A stretch of DNA of 64,000 nt, taken from positions 62,001 through 126,000 of the forward strand of contig NZ_JBDWXV010000012.1 in the NCBI RefSeq assembly GCF_039982735.1, in the 5' to 3' direction. A program made the translations under genes and the position numbers. This document shows, piece after piece, positions 46,533 to 54,232 of the stretch; position 1 is the first letter of the stretch; every line of letters starts with the position of its first letter. The notes beneath the pieces were generated by a model that was not told where the DNA came from, made no database searches, and saw only the letters and a list, made by a program, of their open reading frames with translations. The DNA comes from Saccharospirillum sp039982735 (GTDB lineage Bacteria > Pseudomonadota > Gammaproteobacteria > Pseudomonadales > Natronospirillaceae).

Positions 46533-47927
46533 CTATTGCTTAACAAACCGAATGGCGTCGGCGATGCTATAGCCGGAATCGCTGCCGGCATCCAGACTAA
46601 CCCGATTCTGTCCGGGATTACCTGCATCAAAGGTAAACGTTCCCAGTGACTGCCAGCTGCCGCCATTCTGGGTCTGGTTCTTGCGAACGTCGGTCACTTG
46701 CCCCTGATGGTACACCCGGTACAAAATGTTATCGGGCCGGTTGCTTGCTGATGTCCAGCGAGCAAACACTTGATAGGCCCCTGATTCCGGTAGAGTTGGC
46801 TCCCAAACAGCCCAAGCTCCCTGGTTGGCATTACTGCTGCTGTCGGCCAGATAATCAGTTGCCCAGTACCCACCGACTGATGTGCTTGGGTTCCAGCCAG
46901 TGCTTTTCAAAAAGCTATTGCTGGTATTATCAACAACGATGTCCATACCTGTCGTAGAGCCCGGGTCGCTTTCATTGGCATAGCCAATCTTCTGACTGAG
47001 CCTGGGGCCTACTGAATAGAACATATGCCATTGACCGTTCTCATAGTGTAGGAAGGGCTCCGCAGCTTTGTTGTACTCAGGTCCAACCGATTCCGGGTTG
47101 TAAAAAATACCCAGGTGATTTTCCAGGGAGAAGTCGGCCCCTACTTCTGTATAGTAAATATTGGATGCGCCGTGATACAACACAAATTGCTGGCCATTGT
47201 CCTGCCACAAAAATGGACCGGAAATATTGCTGAGACCGTCGGGTGCTGATGAAACCAGGGCGCCATCCCTGGGCGTAAACTGCTTGCCATCGTCGGACGT
47301 TGCCAGAGCAATACTGCGCGTCCCATTCCGGTTAACCATTAACAACATGGTGTACTTGTCACCCCAGTGCGGGATTTCATAATCGAATACCCGGGCATAG
47401 GATGATTCGCTGTATCCGCTCCCCAGGCCAGCCTGGGAAAAGTCAGATGCTGTCAACGAGACGTTGTCATTAGTAATCGTCCAGTTCAGTCCGTCCGTTG
47501 ACCAGGCCCAGCGGGTGACGCTATTTTCGCCATGATAGTACATGAAGAATTTCTGATACTCAGGCATCCAGCGGACATTGGGGCCAGAGACATGAGAAAC
47601 CGAGAATTTCCCTTGCCCCTGATTGTCGATAATCGGGTTGCCACTGTATTCGGTGTAAGGCCCCTCAATATTATCGGCATAGGCCACGGAAATGCCACCC
47701 GGCGAATCATGTGGTGCGTAGTACAGGTAGTAATTACCCAGTGTATTGTTCGCATTCTCAGATACTTTGATCAAACTCGGAAAAATGATTTCACCGGTTG
47801 GGTTGTAACTAAGGTCGTTGGGGTCGAGCAGTAAAGTCTGGTGACTCAGGTTCGGCTGAGCATAGGCCCACCCGGTGAGACACAGTGTTACCCATAAGAG
47901 CAGGGTTCTCTTCGAACGATTTATCAT
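46533..47927 (-). CDS. Secreted five-bladed beta-propeller glycosidase-like protein with golvesin-type C-terminal domain
   Basis: 464 aa. Signal peptide (LLLWVTLCLTGWAYA). Residues about 25-340 have the GH43/GH117-like propeller repeats: IIFPSLIKVS, NYYLYYAPHDSPGGISVAYA, NVRWMPEYQKFFMYYHGE, MFYSVGPRLSQKIGYA. Residues about 345-464 (GGYWATDYLADSSS to SIADAIRFVKQ) match a golvesin/xanthan-lyase-like carbohydrate-binding domain. Acidic catalytic positions cannot be assigned with certainty, so it may be a hydrolase, lyase-associated enzyme or binding protein acting outside the cytoplasm on a polysaccharide whose products the ABC system imports. Confidence 0.75.
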   Translation of the reverse strand: MINRSKRTLLLWVTLCLTGWAYAQPNLSHQTLLLDPNDLSYNPTGEIIFPSLIKVSENANNTLGNYYLYYAPHDSPGGISVAYADNIEGPYTEYSGNPIIDNQGQGKFSVSHVSGPNVRWMPEYQKFFMYYHGENSVTRWAWSTDGLNWTITNDNVSLTASDFSQAGLGSGYSESSYARVFDYEIPHWGDKYTMLLMVNRNGTRSIALATSDDGKQFTPRDGALVSSAPDGLSNISGPFLWQDNGQQFVLYHGASNIYYTEVGADFSLENHLGIFYNPESVGPEYNKAAEPFLHYENGQWHMFYSVGPRLSQKIGYANESDPGSTTGMDIVVDNTSNSFLKSTGWNPSTSVGGYWATDYLADSSSNANQGAWAVWEPTLPESGAYQVFARWTSASNRPDNILYRVYHQGQVTDVRKNQTQNGGSWQSLGTFTFDAGNPGQNRVSLDAGSDSGYSIADAIRFVKQ

Positions 47928-48042
47928 TGTTGTTTCCTCGAAGTGTATTTTAATGAGTGCTGTTTATGGTGGAGTTAAATAGCGCCTGTGTTGTGATTGG
48001 AAGGTCGAGTGGCTGGCTGGGACCAACCACTCGGGCGAGAAT

Positions 48043-49458
48043 TCAGGCTAACTGAAGCCGGGCATCCTGTGCTTGCAACGCACCCTGGACGGCGGTGACG
48101 TTCACCTTATGAATGGGTGACCCGGATTGAATGGCCGTTGCGGCCGCAGCACCGGCCGCCTGACCAATCGACATGGCGATGGGCGTTACCCGAATGGCAG
48201 AAAATGCATCGTGATCGGCACTGATGCAGCGACCGGCAATGATCAGATTGTTGCATTGTTGAGAGTAAAGGCTACGCAACGGGATGTAATAGGTGTGGTC
48301 GGGTGACAGGTGGATTGAGTCTGTCGCCTCCTTGTCGGGTGAATGCACATCGATTGGATAGGCACCCTGAGCAATGGTATCCGGGTGTCTGGTTTGATTG
48401 ATGATGTCATCCGCAGTCAGGGTGTAATCCCCCTGAATGCGTCGGGTATCGCGAATACCAACGTGATAGGGCGTCGACAACAACACACTATTCTCAAACC
48501 CGAGTGCCTCTGATTTAAGGAAATCAAATATTTGATAACACTGCCGGCGGCCCTCTATTTCGGCTCGGGTTACGTCCCAGGGGTTGGTACCGTCGTACCC
48601 TTGCAGGCGTGACGAGTTAACCACGACAGTGCCACGTTCGTTGGTTTCAAAGAACAGGATGTATTGGCGGGGAATAGTCACCTGGTTACGTTCCCGGTAA
48701 GCCATCCATTGTGGACCATAGGCTTTCAGGCTGAGCCGGTCTGACGTCAGTGCTCGTCGCACCCCTTCTTCCGGACCCAGGTCAAACTCGTAGTTGCCTG
48801 GGTTTTGCTGAACATCCTGTTTAATACGTTCTATATCCACACCACCAATTTTCACGTTCATTGTCATAGGCTGGGTGGCGTTGTCGCTGTCGCGACCTTG
48901 CAGGAAGGGTAAGCCAGCCCTGGTTGCAACATCACCATCACCGGTGGCGTCTACATAGTGATCTGCCGTCAACGTAGACAAGCCAGCTTTGTTGCAGACC
49001 ACCAGGCCGGTAATGCGGTCGTCTTCTCGGGTCACATCCGCAAGCATGGTGTGATATAGAATATCTGCACCCGCTTCGACCACCATTTCTTCCAGCACAC
49101 GCTTGAGTGCTTCAGCATCGAATGGAGTAACGGTTGAGCAGTAAGTTATCGAGTCCAGCACATGGCCGGGCGATGCACCGGCGGCCTTGAGACGCTCGAC
49201 CATTTCATCGGCCAAGCCCCAGACTACCTGTTCGCCCGCTGGGTTGTGAAAACTCATCATCGGACTCACACCCATCATGGTGAGGGTACCTCCGAGAAAA
49301 CCGCCGCGCTCGACTAACAATGTTTTTACGCCCATGCGCGCGGCCATGGTGGCAGCCATAACACCGGATGGTCCGCCACCCATAACCACTAACTGGTAGT
49401 CATGAACGGGTTTCGCTGTGGTTGTAGACTGTACAGATGGTGAAGTCTTGATTGTCAT
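48043..49458 (-). CDS. FAD-dependent oxidoreductase (FAD_oxidored family)
   Basis: 471 aa. N-terminal FAD site YQLVVMGGGPSGVMAATMAA, followed by LLVERGGFLGGTLTMMGVSP, VDATGDGDVATRAGLPFLQG and a C-terminal LIIAGRCISADHDAFSAIRV. This family appears frequently in polysaccharide-utilisation clusters but its reaction is largely undefined; oxidation of a sugar or sugar acid with FAD is plausible. It begins 2 bp after the end of the permease gene, so it belongs to the ABC operon. No signal peptide, so cytoplasmic. Confidence 0.85.
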   Translation of the reverse strand: MTIKTSPSVQSTTTAKPVHDYQLVVMGGGPSGVMAATMAARMGVKTLLVERGGFLGGTLTMMGVSPMMSFHNPAGEQVVWGLADEMVERLKAAGASPGHVLDSITYCSTVTPFDAEALKRVLEEMVVEAGADILYHTMLADVTREDDRITGLVVCNKAGLSTLTADHYVDATGDGDVATRAGLPFLQGRDSDNATQPMTMNVKIGGVDIERIKQDVQQNPGNYEFDLGPEEGVRRALTSDRLSLKAYGPQWMAYRERNQVTIPRQYILFFETNERGTVVVNSSRLQGYDGTNPWDVTRAEIEGRRQCYQIFDFLKSEALGFENSVLLSTPYHVGIRDTRRIQGDYTLTADDIINQTRHPDTIAQGAYPIDVHSPDKEATDSIHLSPDHTYYIPLRSLYSQQCNNLIIAGRCISADHDAFSAIRVTPIAMSIGQAAGAAAATAIQSGSPIHKVNVTAVQGALQAQDARLQLA

Positions 49459-49460
49459 AG

Positions 49461-50354
49461 TTACCCCTTAACGCCCGACATCGCAAAGCTTTCAACGATT
49501 TGTCTCTGGGCAATGATGTATACAAGTAGAACCGGAATGACAGAGAGCGTTGTCGCCGCCAATTGGAGGTGCCAAAGTGGCAAGCCATAAGCGTCCGAGA
49601 AATTAGTCAGAGCCAGCGGCACGGTAAACATTTCCTGATCGCTCAGAAAAACCAAAGGCTCCAGCAACAGGTTCCACGAATGAAGAAACGAAATGATCGC
49701 CACGGCGGCGAGTGCCGGCCGTGACAGCGGCAAGGCTATGCGCCAGTACATGCCAAAACGGCTCAGCCCATCGAGTGTGGCTGCTTCTTCCAGCTCCTTT
49801 GGAAGTGATGCAAAAAACTGCCGCATCAGAAAAGTCGCGATAATGCCCTGAGAGCCGAAGACCGGCAGCAGTATCAGTGGCCAGTGCGTGTTCATTAATC
49901 CAAGCCATTTCATCAGAAAGAAGTTCGGAATAATGGTCACTTCATCGGGCATCATCAGGCCCATCAATAACAGCAGGAAGATGACATTGCGACCGCGAAA
50001 TCTCATCCGGGCAAAAGCAAAACCGGCCAAAGATGATAAAATCAGAATCAACAGGGTGACCAGGGCCGCAATGTAGAGTGAGTTAAAATACTGCTGGGCA
50101 AAAGGCTGATAGCTGAAAATTTCAACGTAGTTATTCCAGGCGAATTCACTGGGAATGAGTGTTGGCGGAAAGGCCGTAATCTCATTCTGATTTTTCAGCG
50201 AGCCAGAAACCATCCAGATAAACGGGAAAACGAATGGAATGCTGGCACCGAACAAAGCCAGGTACCAGAGTATTTTCTTTACCGGCAAGCGAACCGACCG
50301 CATCAGCCAGGACTCCCGTTGTGAACCGGTGCTCGATTGTATGGCATGATCCAT
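49461..50354 (-). CDS. Sugar ABC transporter permease, MalG type
   Basis: 297 aa, six membrane helices. The EAA loop reads EELEEAATLDGLSRFGMYWR followed by IALPLSRPALAAVAI. N-terminal IPFVFPFIWMVSGSLKNQNE is typical for MalG-type permeases. Pairs with the MalF-type gene 1 bp upstream. Carries the oligosaccharide delivered by the binding protein across the inner membrane. Confidence 0.93.
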   Translation of the reverse strand: MDHAIQSSTGSQRESWLMRSVRLPVKKILWYLALFGASIPFVFPFIWMVSGSLKNQNEITAFPPTLIPSEFAWNNYVEIFSYQPFAQQYFNSLYIAALVTLLILILSSLAGFAFARMRFRGRNVIFLLLLMGLMMPDEVTIIPNFFLMKWLGLMNTHWPLILLPVFGSQGIIATFLMRQFFASLPKELEEAATLDGLSRFGMYWRIALPLSRPALAAVAIISFLHSWNLLLEPLVFLSDQEMFTVPLALTNFSDAYGLPLWHLQLAATTLSVIPVLLVYIIAQRQIVESFAMSGVKG

Positions 50355-50355
50355 T

Positions 50356-51249
50356 TCAGTCTGTCTCCCGTTTCATAAGCCATTGCGCCAATGTGAGCCC
50401 AAGCGTAATGAAGAACAGCACCACGGCCAGAGAGCTGGCATAGCCGACTTCAAAGAATTCAAAGGCACGCTCATAGATGTAGTAGGCCAGAACCAGGGTG
50501 GCATTTTCCGGGCCGCCGTTGGTCATCAGGTAAATATGATCAAAGACCTTGAGCGATCCGACTACGGTCACAATTGTGATAACCAGAGTGGTTGGCGCCA
50601 GCAGTGGCCAGGTAATGTTGCGGAATATTTGCCAGCGATTGGCGCCGTCGAGTACGGCCGCTTCGCGGTAATCCCTGGAGATGGTCTGCAGCGCTGCCAA
50701 ATAGAGAATCATGTTCAGGCCCACATTTTTCAGCACCCGGGTCACAATAACGCTGACCATGGCCCAGTCGGGTTCGCGCAACCAATTGGGGCCTTCAATG
50801 CCGATCAGTGCCAGCATCTGATTTACGCCGCCGGATTCCTTCTGCAATAGGAAAGTCCAGACAATCGCCCAGGCAGCACCGGCCGTTACCACAGGAGCAA
50901 AGAACAGGGTGCGAAATACAATGACGCCACGAAATGCCTTGTTCAAAGCCAGCGCCAACGCCAGCGACAAAGCCACATTCAGTGGCACCAGGCCGCCGGC
51001 GAAAATCAGCGAGCTCCTAAGCACCTGCCAGAACTCAGGATTATCGAACAGAATATTGTGATAGTTTTTGAGGCCAACATAGGTTGAGCGCTGCGAAAGA
51101 ATGTTCCATTCGGTCAGCGAATAGCCAAAGATTGCAATCAGTGGACCGACAAAGAATAAACCAAATCCCAGCAACAGTGGGCTGATAAAAGCCCAGCCTG
51201 AGAGTGTTTCCTGAAACTGCATAGAGCGTTGTGAAGCAGCCGTTGTCAT
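50356..51249 (-). CDS. Sugar ABC transporter permease, MalF type
   Basis: 297 aa from the ATG at 51249, which has AAGGG upstream; the ORF opens six bases earlier at a TTG. Six membrane helices; EAA loop YREAAVLDGANRWQIFRNIT. N-terminal WAFISPLLLGFGLFFVGPLI and the periplasmic loop AIFGYSLTEWN are usual for family members. Follows the binding-protein gene by 108 bp. Confidence 0.93.
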   Translation of the reverse strand: MTTAASQRSMQFQETLSGWAFISPLLLGFGLFFVGPLIAIFGYSLTEWNILSQRSTYVGLKNYHNILFDNPEFWQVLRSSLIFAGGLVPLNVALSLALALALNKAFRGVIVFRTLFFAPVVTAGAAWAIVWTFLLQKESGGVNQMLALIGIEGPNWLREPDWAMVSVIVTRVLKNVGLNMILYLAALQTISRDYREAAVLDGANRWQIFRNITWPLLAPTTLVITIVTVVGSLKVFDHIYLMTNGGPENATLVLAYYIYERAFEFFEVGYASSLAVVLFFITLGLTLAQWLMKRETD

Positions 51250-51357
51250 AACCAACCCTTGTAGGAAATTGAGTGAACCTCGCCGTCATAAGAGGGGCTG
51301 AGCGCAGTATCTTTTTGGCTGCGGTCAGCCCGGGGTTCAGCGGGAGTTCGACCTTGC

Positions 51358-52605
51358 TTAAAGCTCTCGTTCAATCTGAGCGCAAGCCTGGTTTAGAATG
51401 CCGCTGATATCGGCATCTTCACGCCACAGTTGGTCCAGTGTGCCGCGCGTGGCCGACCGAATCATTGGCAATTTCTCGTGCGCTGGCAGCACCGATCCAT
51501 TGGCGATTTCAGTGCCGACGATCTGCATCATATCGGCGCTGAGGTTTGGGTTGGATGTCAGGAACACATCCGAAGCCAATACGCTGCTGCGCGCCGGTGG
51601 GAAGTACTCGGCCATGCGCTCTACACCGACCCGGTCGGTCATGTAGGCCAGAAATTCCGTAGCCAGTTCCCGGTTCGGGCTGTCTTTGAACACGACAATA
51701 GCGGCCTGACCAATAATTGGGCTGTCACCGGCCGGGCCCGTTGGCATGGGAGCGATGCCCCAACTGAAGCTGGCATCGGCTAATTTCGAGACACGTGAGA
51801 TCTGGGTATAGGTCATCGCAGACTGGCCGTTAAAGAAGTCGCCATTCTCCCCCGGCGGAACAGCCGAGCCATCGTCAAAGATCATAGAGTGATAGAGCGA
51901 TACCGCTTCAATCGCAGCAGGAGAGTCGAGTCGGCAAGTGCTGCCTTGCCAGACATCCTCGCCGTAGGCTCTGACCAGTGGCACCAGCGTATCCCAGACG
52001 CGGGCGTCGTAGCCCTGACCATCCATCGATTCGAAGCCGAAACGAACCTGATCCAATGCGGCCAACTGGCGCGATGCATCGCGCAGTGCTTCCCAGGTCC
52101 AGTTGCCTTCTACGGCCAATTCAGCCGGTGTTTGTAAGCCGGCGGCCTCAAACAGGTCCGCGTTGTAGAACATTACAAAGGGCGAAGTCGAGAATGGTAC
52201 GCCGTAGAGTTCACTGCCATCGCGCCACAGGCCCATGGCTGAATCTGCAAAATCGTCCAGTTGGTAGTCAGCAGTGGTTGTCAGCGCCGGGCCAATGTCG
52301 TGAAGTACATCGGCGCTAATAAAAGTTGGGGCTGCACCTTCGAGCATCCAGCCCATGTCCGGTGGGTTGCCGCCGCCGATTTGCAGCGTCAGTTTCTGGA
52401 TGTAGTCGCCAAAGGCGATGGTTTCAAAATCCACGTTAACGTCCGGGTGGTTTTGCTTAAAACCGTCGGCAAAGCCATTCAACATCGCCAAATGCTCTGC
52501 ACTGCCTGTCCAGACCGTAAAGCGCAGGTCTTCGGCCAGGGCCGTTGTAGCGGTGACGCCGATGGTTAGGGTGAGTAGTGACTGTTTGATTAAGCGCATT
52601 ATCAT
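51358..52605 (-). CDS. Sugar ABC transporter substrate-binding protein
   Basis: 415 aa with signal peptide (LIKQSLLTLTIGVTATTALA). Mature N-terminus AEDLRFTVWTGSAEHLAMLN, then INFETIAFGDYIQKLTLQI-like family segment, GNPPDMGWMLEGAAPTFISA and YGVPFSTSPFVMFYNADLFE, all typical of family-1 oligosaccharide binding proteins (MalE/UgpB class). AGAGG lies 5 bases before the ATG at 52605, with a second ATG two codons in. The start codon overlaps the second half of a palindrome repeated in the lacI promoter (see 52587-52604). Confidence 0.9.
   Translation of the reverse strand: MIMRLIKQSLLTLTIGVTATTALAEDLRFTVWTGSAEHLAMLNGFADGFKQNHPDVNVDFETIAFGDYIQKLTLQIGGGNPPDMGWMLEGAAPTFISADVLHDIGPALTTTADYQLDDFADSAMGLWRDGSELYGVPFSTSPFVMFYNADLFEAAGLQTPAELAVEGNWTWEALRDASRQLAALDQVRFGFESMDGQGYDARVWDTLVPLVRAYGEDVWQGSTCRLDSPAAIEAVSLYHSMIFDDGSAVPPGENGDFFNGQSAMTYTQISRVSKLADASFSWGIAPMPTGPAGDSPIIGQAAIVVFKDSPNRELATEFLAYMTDRVGVERMAEYFPPARSSVLASDVFLTSNPNLSADMMQIVGTEIANGSVLPAHEKLPMIRSATRGTLDQLWREDADISGILNQACAQIEREL
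52587..52604. promoter_or_regulatory. Candidate LacI-family operator over the binding-protein start codon
   Basis: Minus strand AATGATAATGCGCTTAATC shares 15 identical contiguous bases (AATGATAATGCGCTT) with the operator in the lacI promoter. The palindrome TGATTAAGC-GCATTATCA covers the start codon of the sugar-binding protein gene. A bound repressor here could block elongating polymerase or initiation. Part of the identity could be chance because the bases are also coding. Confidence 0.45.
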
Positions 52606-52659
52606 TTAAGCCTCTTTTTGTTGTTCCGGCGCACTTTGCGTGGCCGGGTTGGTTTGTGG

Positions 52660-53742
52660 TTAAACGCCTGATTGGTATGTTGGTGTCGCCGTAACCCGTT
52701 CAGGGCCGACAGTTGCGCCCGTGCGGAAACTGCAGGGCAGGGTGATCTGGGTGGCCGAGTGCGCGATTTTGCGCTCAAGCCGGGCCAGCAGGGAAATAAA
52801 GGCCTGGTAGCCCATTTCCTCACGCGGGATGGTGAAGCCGCTCCAGTCCAAATTCAGCTGGCTTGGTGCGTCCGGTTCGCCCAGCAAACCAATAGAAAAG
52901 TCGGTCGGAACTGCTATTCCCCGGTTTGCCAGCTGTGCGTATAGGGCTTCGGCTTGCTCAATGTCTTCAACAACGACCGCACTGATACTGCGTTCCAGCA
53001 ACTCACTGACCACATCGTCCGTGATATCACTGGCGGCCAGCCGCAGCCGAAACTCGGCGTTTGCTTCGACCAGACCCTGTTGCAGTGCATTGCTGTACCC
53101 GGCCTCGCGATCCCGGTGCCGTTCAATTGGCTGAGGTTCACCAAGGTAGGCAATACGGCGGTGGCCGAGCTGGTGCAAATGTTCGATGACTTCAAGTGTG
53201 GCGCGTCGGTAGTCGGCCGCGACATAACTTAAGGTCCGGTCCGGTGCGTCCTTTCGACCGATGTAGACAAACGGAAAGCCTTCATCCTCCAGCCGCACCA
53301 GATCGTCGATGGGCGGGTTCCGACCCAGCAGGATCACGCCATCGGCCAGACCGAGGCGGTTGATGCCTTGCTGATAAATACGTTTGCGGCCCCCACTGAC
53401 GGGAACGGAGGTGAACAACATCAGGTCGTAGCCATTAGCTTCGGCAGCTTTCTCGACGCCTAACAGAAAGGGGCGGAAAAAGTCGTTCTGCTCTTTGGGA
53501 AACACCGGCTCGAAGCTGAACAGGCCAATGATGCGGCGCTTGCCACCGGCGAGCGTCTGAGCGACTACGTCCGGAACATAGTTCAACTGTTTCATCGCTT
53601 CCAACACCCGTAAGCGAGTGTCATCGCCCACACGAATGTTGTGACTGCCCTTGCCACGAATCACGGCCGACACTACTGCCGGAGAAACCCCGGCCAGGCG
53701 TGCGACATCCGATTGTGTGGTGCGTTTGCGACCGTTACTCAT
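52660..53742 (-). CDS. LacI-family transcriptional repressor of the sugar locus
   Basis: 360 aa. N-terminal helix-turn-helix TQSDVARLAGVSPAVVSAVI with the hinge RVLEAMKQLNYVPDVVAQTL, and a periplasmic-binding-protein-like effector domain (about 65-340) containing LGLADGVILLGRNPP and GHRRIAYLGEPQPIERHRDR. First gene of the locus, 54 bp before the binding-protein gene. Autoregulation is likely: its promoter carries a palindrome in the -35/-10 spacer. The effector is probably the imported oligosaccharide or its monosaccharide. Confidence 0.92.
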   Translation of the reverse strand: MSNGRKRTTQSDVARLAGVSPAVVSAVIRGKGSHNIRVGDDTRLRVLEAMKQLNYVPDVVAQTLAGGKRRIIGLFSFEPVFPKEQNDFFRPFLLGVEKAAEANGYDLMLFTSVPVSGGRKRIYQQGINRLGLADGVILLGRNPPIDDLVRLEDEGFPFVYIGRKDAPDRTLSYVAADYRRATLEVIEHLHQLGHRRIAYLGEPQPIERHRDREAGYSNALQQGLVEANAEFRLRLAASDITDDVVSELLERSISAVVVEDIEQAEALYAQLANRGIAVPTDFSIGLLGEPDAPSQLNLDWSGFTIPREEMGYQAFISLLARLERKIAHSATQITLPCSFRTGATVGPERVTATPTYQSGV

Positions 53743-53800
53743 GGCAGACAGCAGCCCATTTCAGTGTTGTTTTAGGATATTGGTGCTTCAAGTCAAAGTT

Positions 53801-53829
53801 AAGATAAAGCGCATTATCATTGCTGTCAA
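53801..53829 (-). promoter_or_regulatory. Promoter of the lacI-ABC operon with operator in its spacer
   Basis: Minus strand TTGACA (53829-53824), a 17-bp spacer and TATCTT (53806-53801) form a near-consensus sigma-70 promoter 60 bp upstream of the lacI start. The palindrome GATAATGC-GCTTTATC (53818-53803), 7 of 8 positions symmetric, sits in the spacer and enters the -10 box, the classical site for a LacI-type repressor. Confidence 0.75.
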
Positions 53830-54232
53830 CTCTCGTGTCATTGGGAACTTCGCGAGTCGACCAGAAAGGCAGACTGAATAATTTCAGTGGCACCGATATT
53901 TTACAGGGCTCTAGCGCCATGAGCGCGCCTGCATCATAAACGCGACACCCCACATTAACAGCGCAACGATAGCCGGGTGTAGTGCACTTATATCGTTGGC
54001 GAGGGATCCATTGGTCATTGAGCTTCCCTGGAATTCCACCAATCGGGAGACCAGCCGCTACATACCAGCCTGGCCAGAACACCAGACTGTATGTCTACAT
54101 CGCTTCTATCAGTCGCCCGTAATACCGTGAACTCCATCATATAAACACACTAAATACCTTCCCTTTATAGTTGTCTGATTTATAGAATCGCGCACCTGTC
54201 AAGGATCGCCTGACGTACATGGAGCTCGTAAC
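53830..54232. other. Intergenic region upstream of the large lipoprotein gene
   Basis: About 400 bp between the divergent lacI promoter and the lipoprotein start. It contains no convincing ORF (the short minus-strand ORF over 53735-54082 lacks a Shine-Dalgarno and crosses the lacI promoter). The last ~100 bp are AT-rich and probably hold the lipoprotein promoter, but no clear -35/-10 pair stands out. Confidence 0.45.

Noticed and set aside
53735..54082. 115-aa minus-strand ORF upstream of lacI
   Set aside because: It overlaps the predicted lacI promoter and lacI start and has no Shine-Dalgarno or family resemblance.
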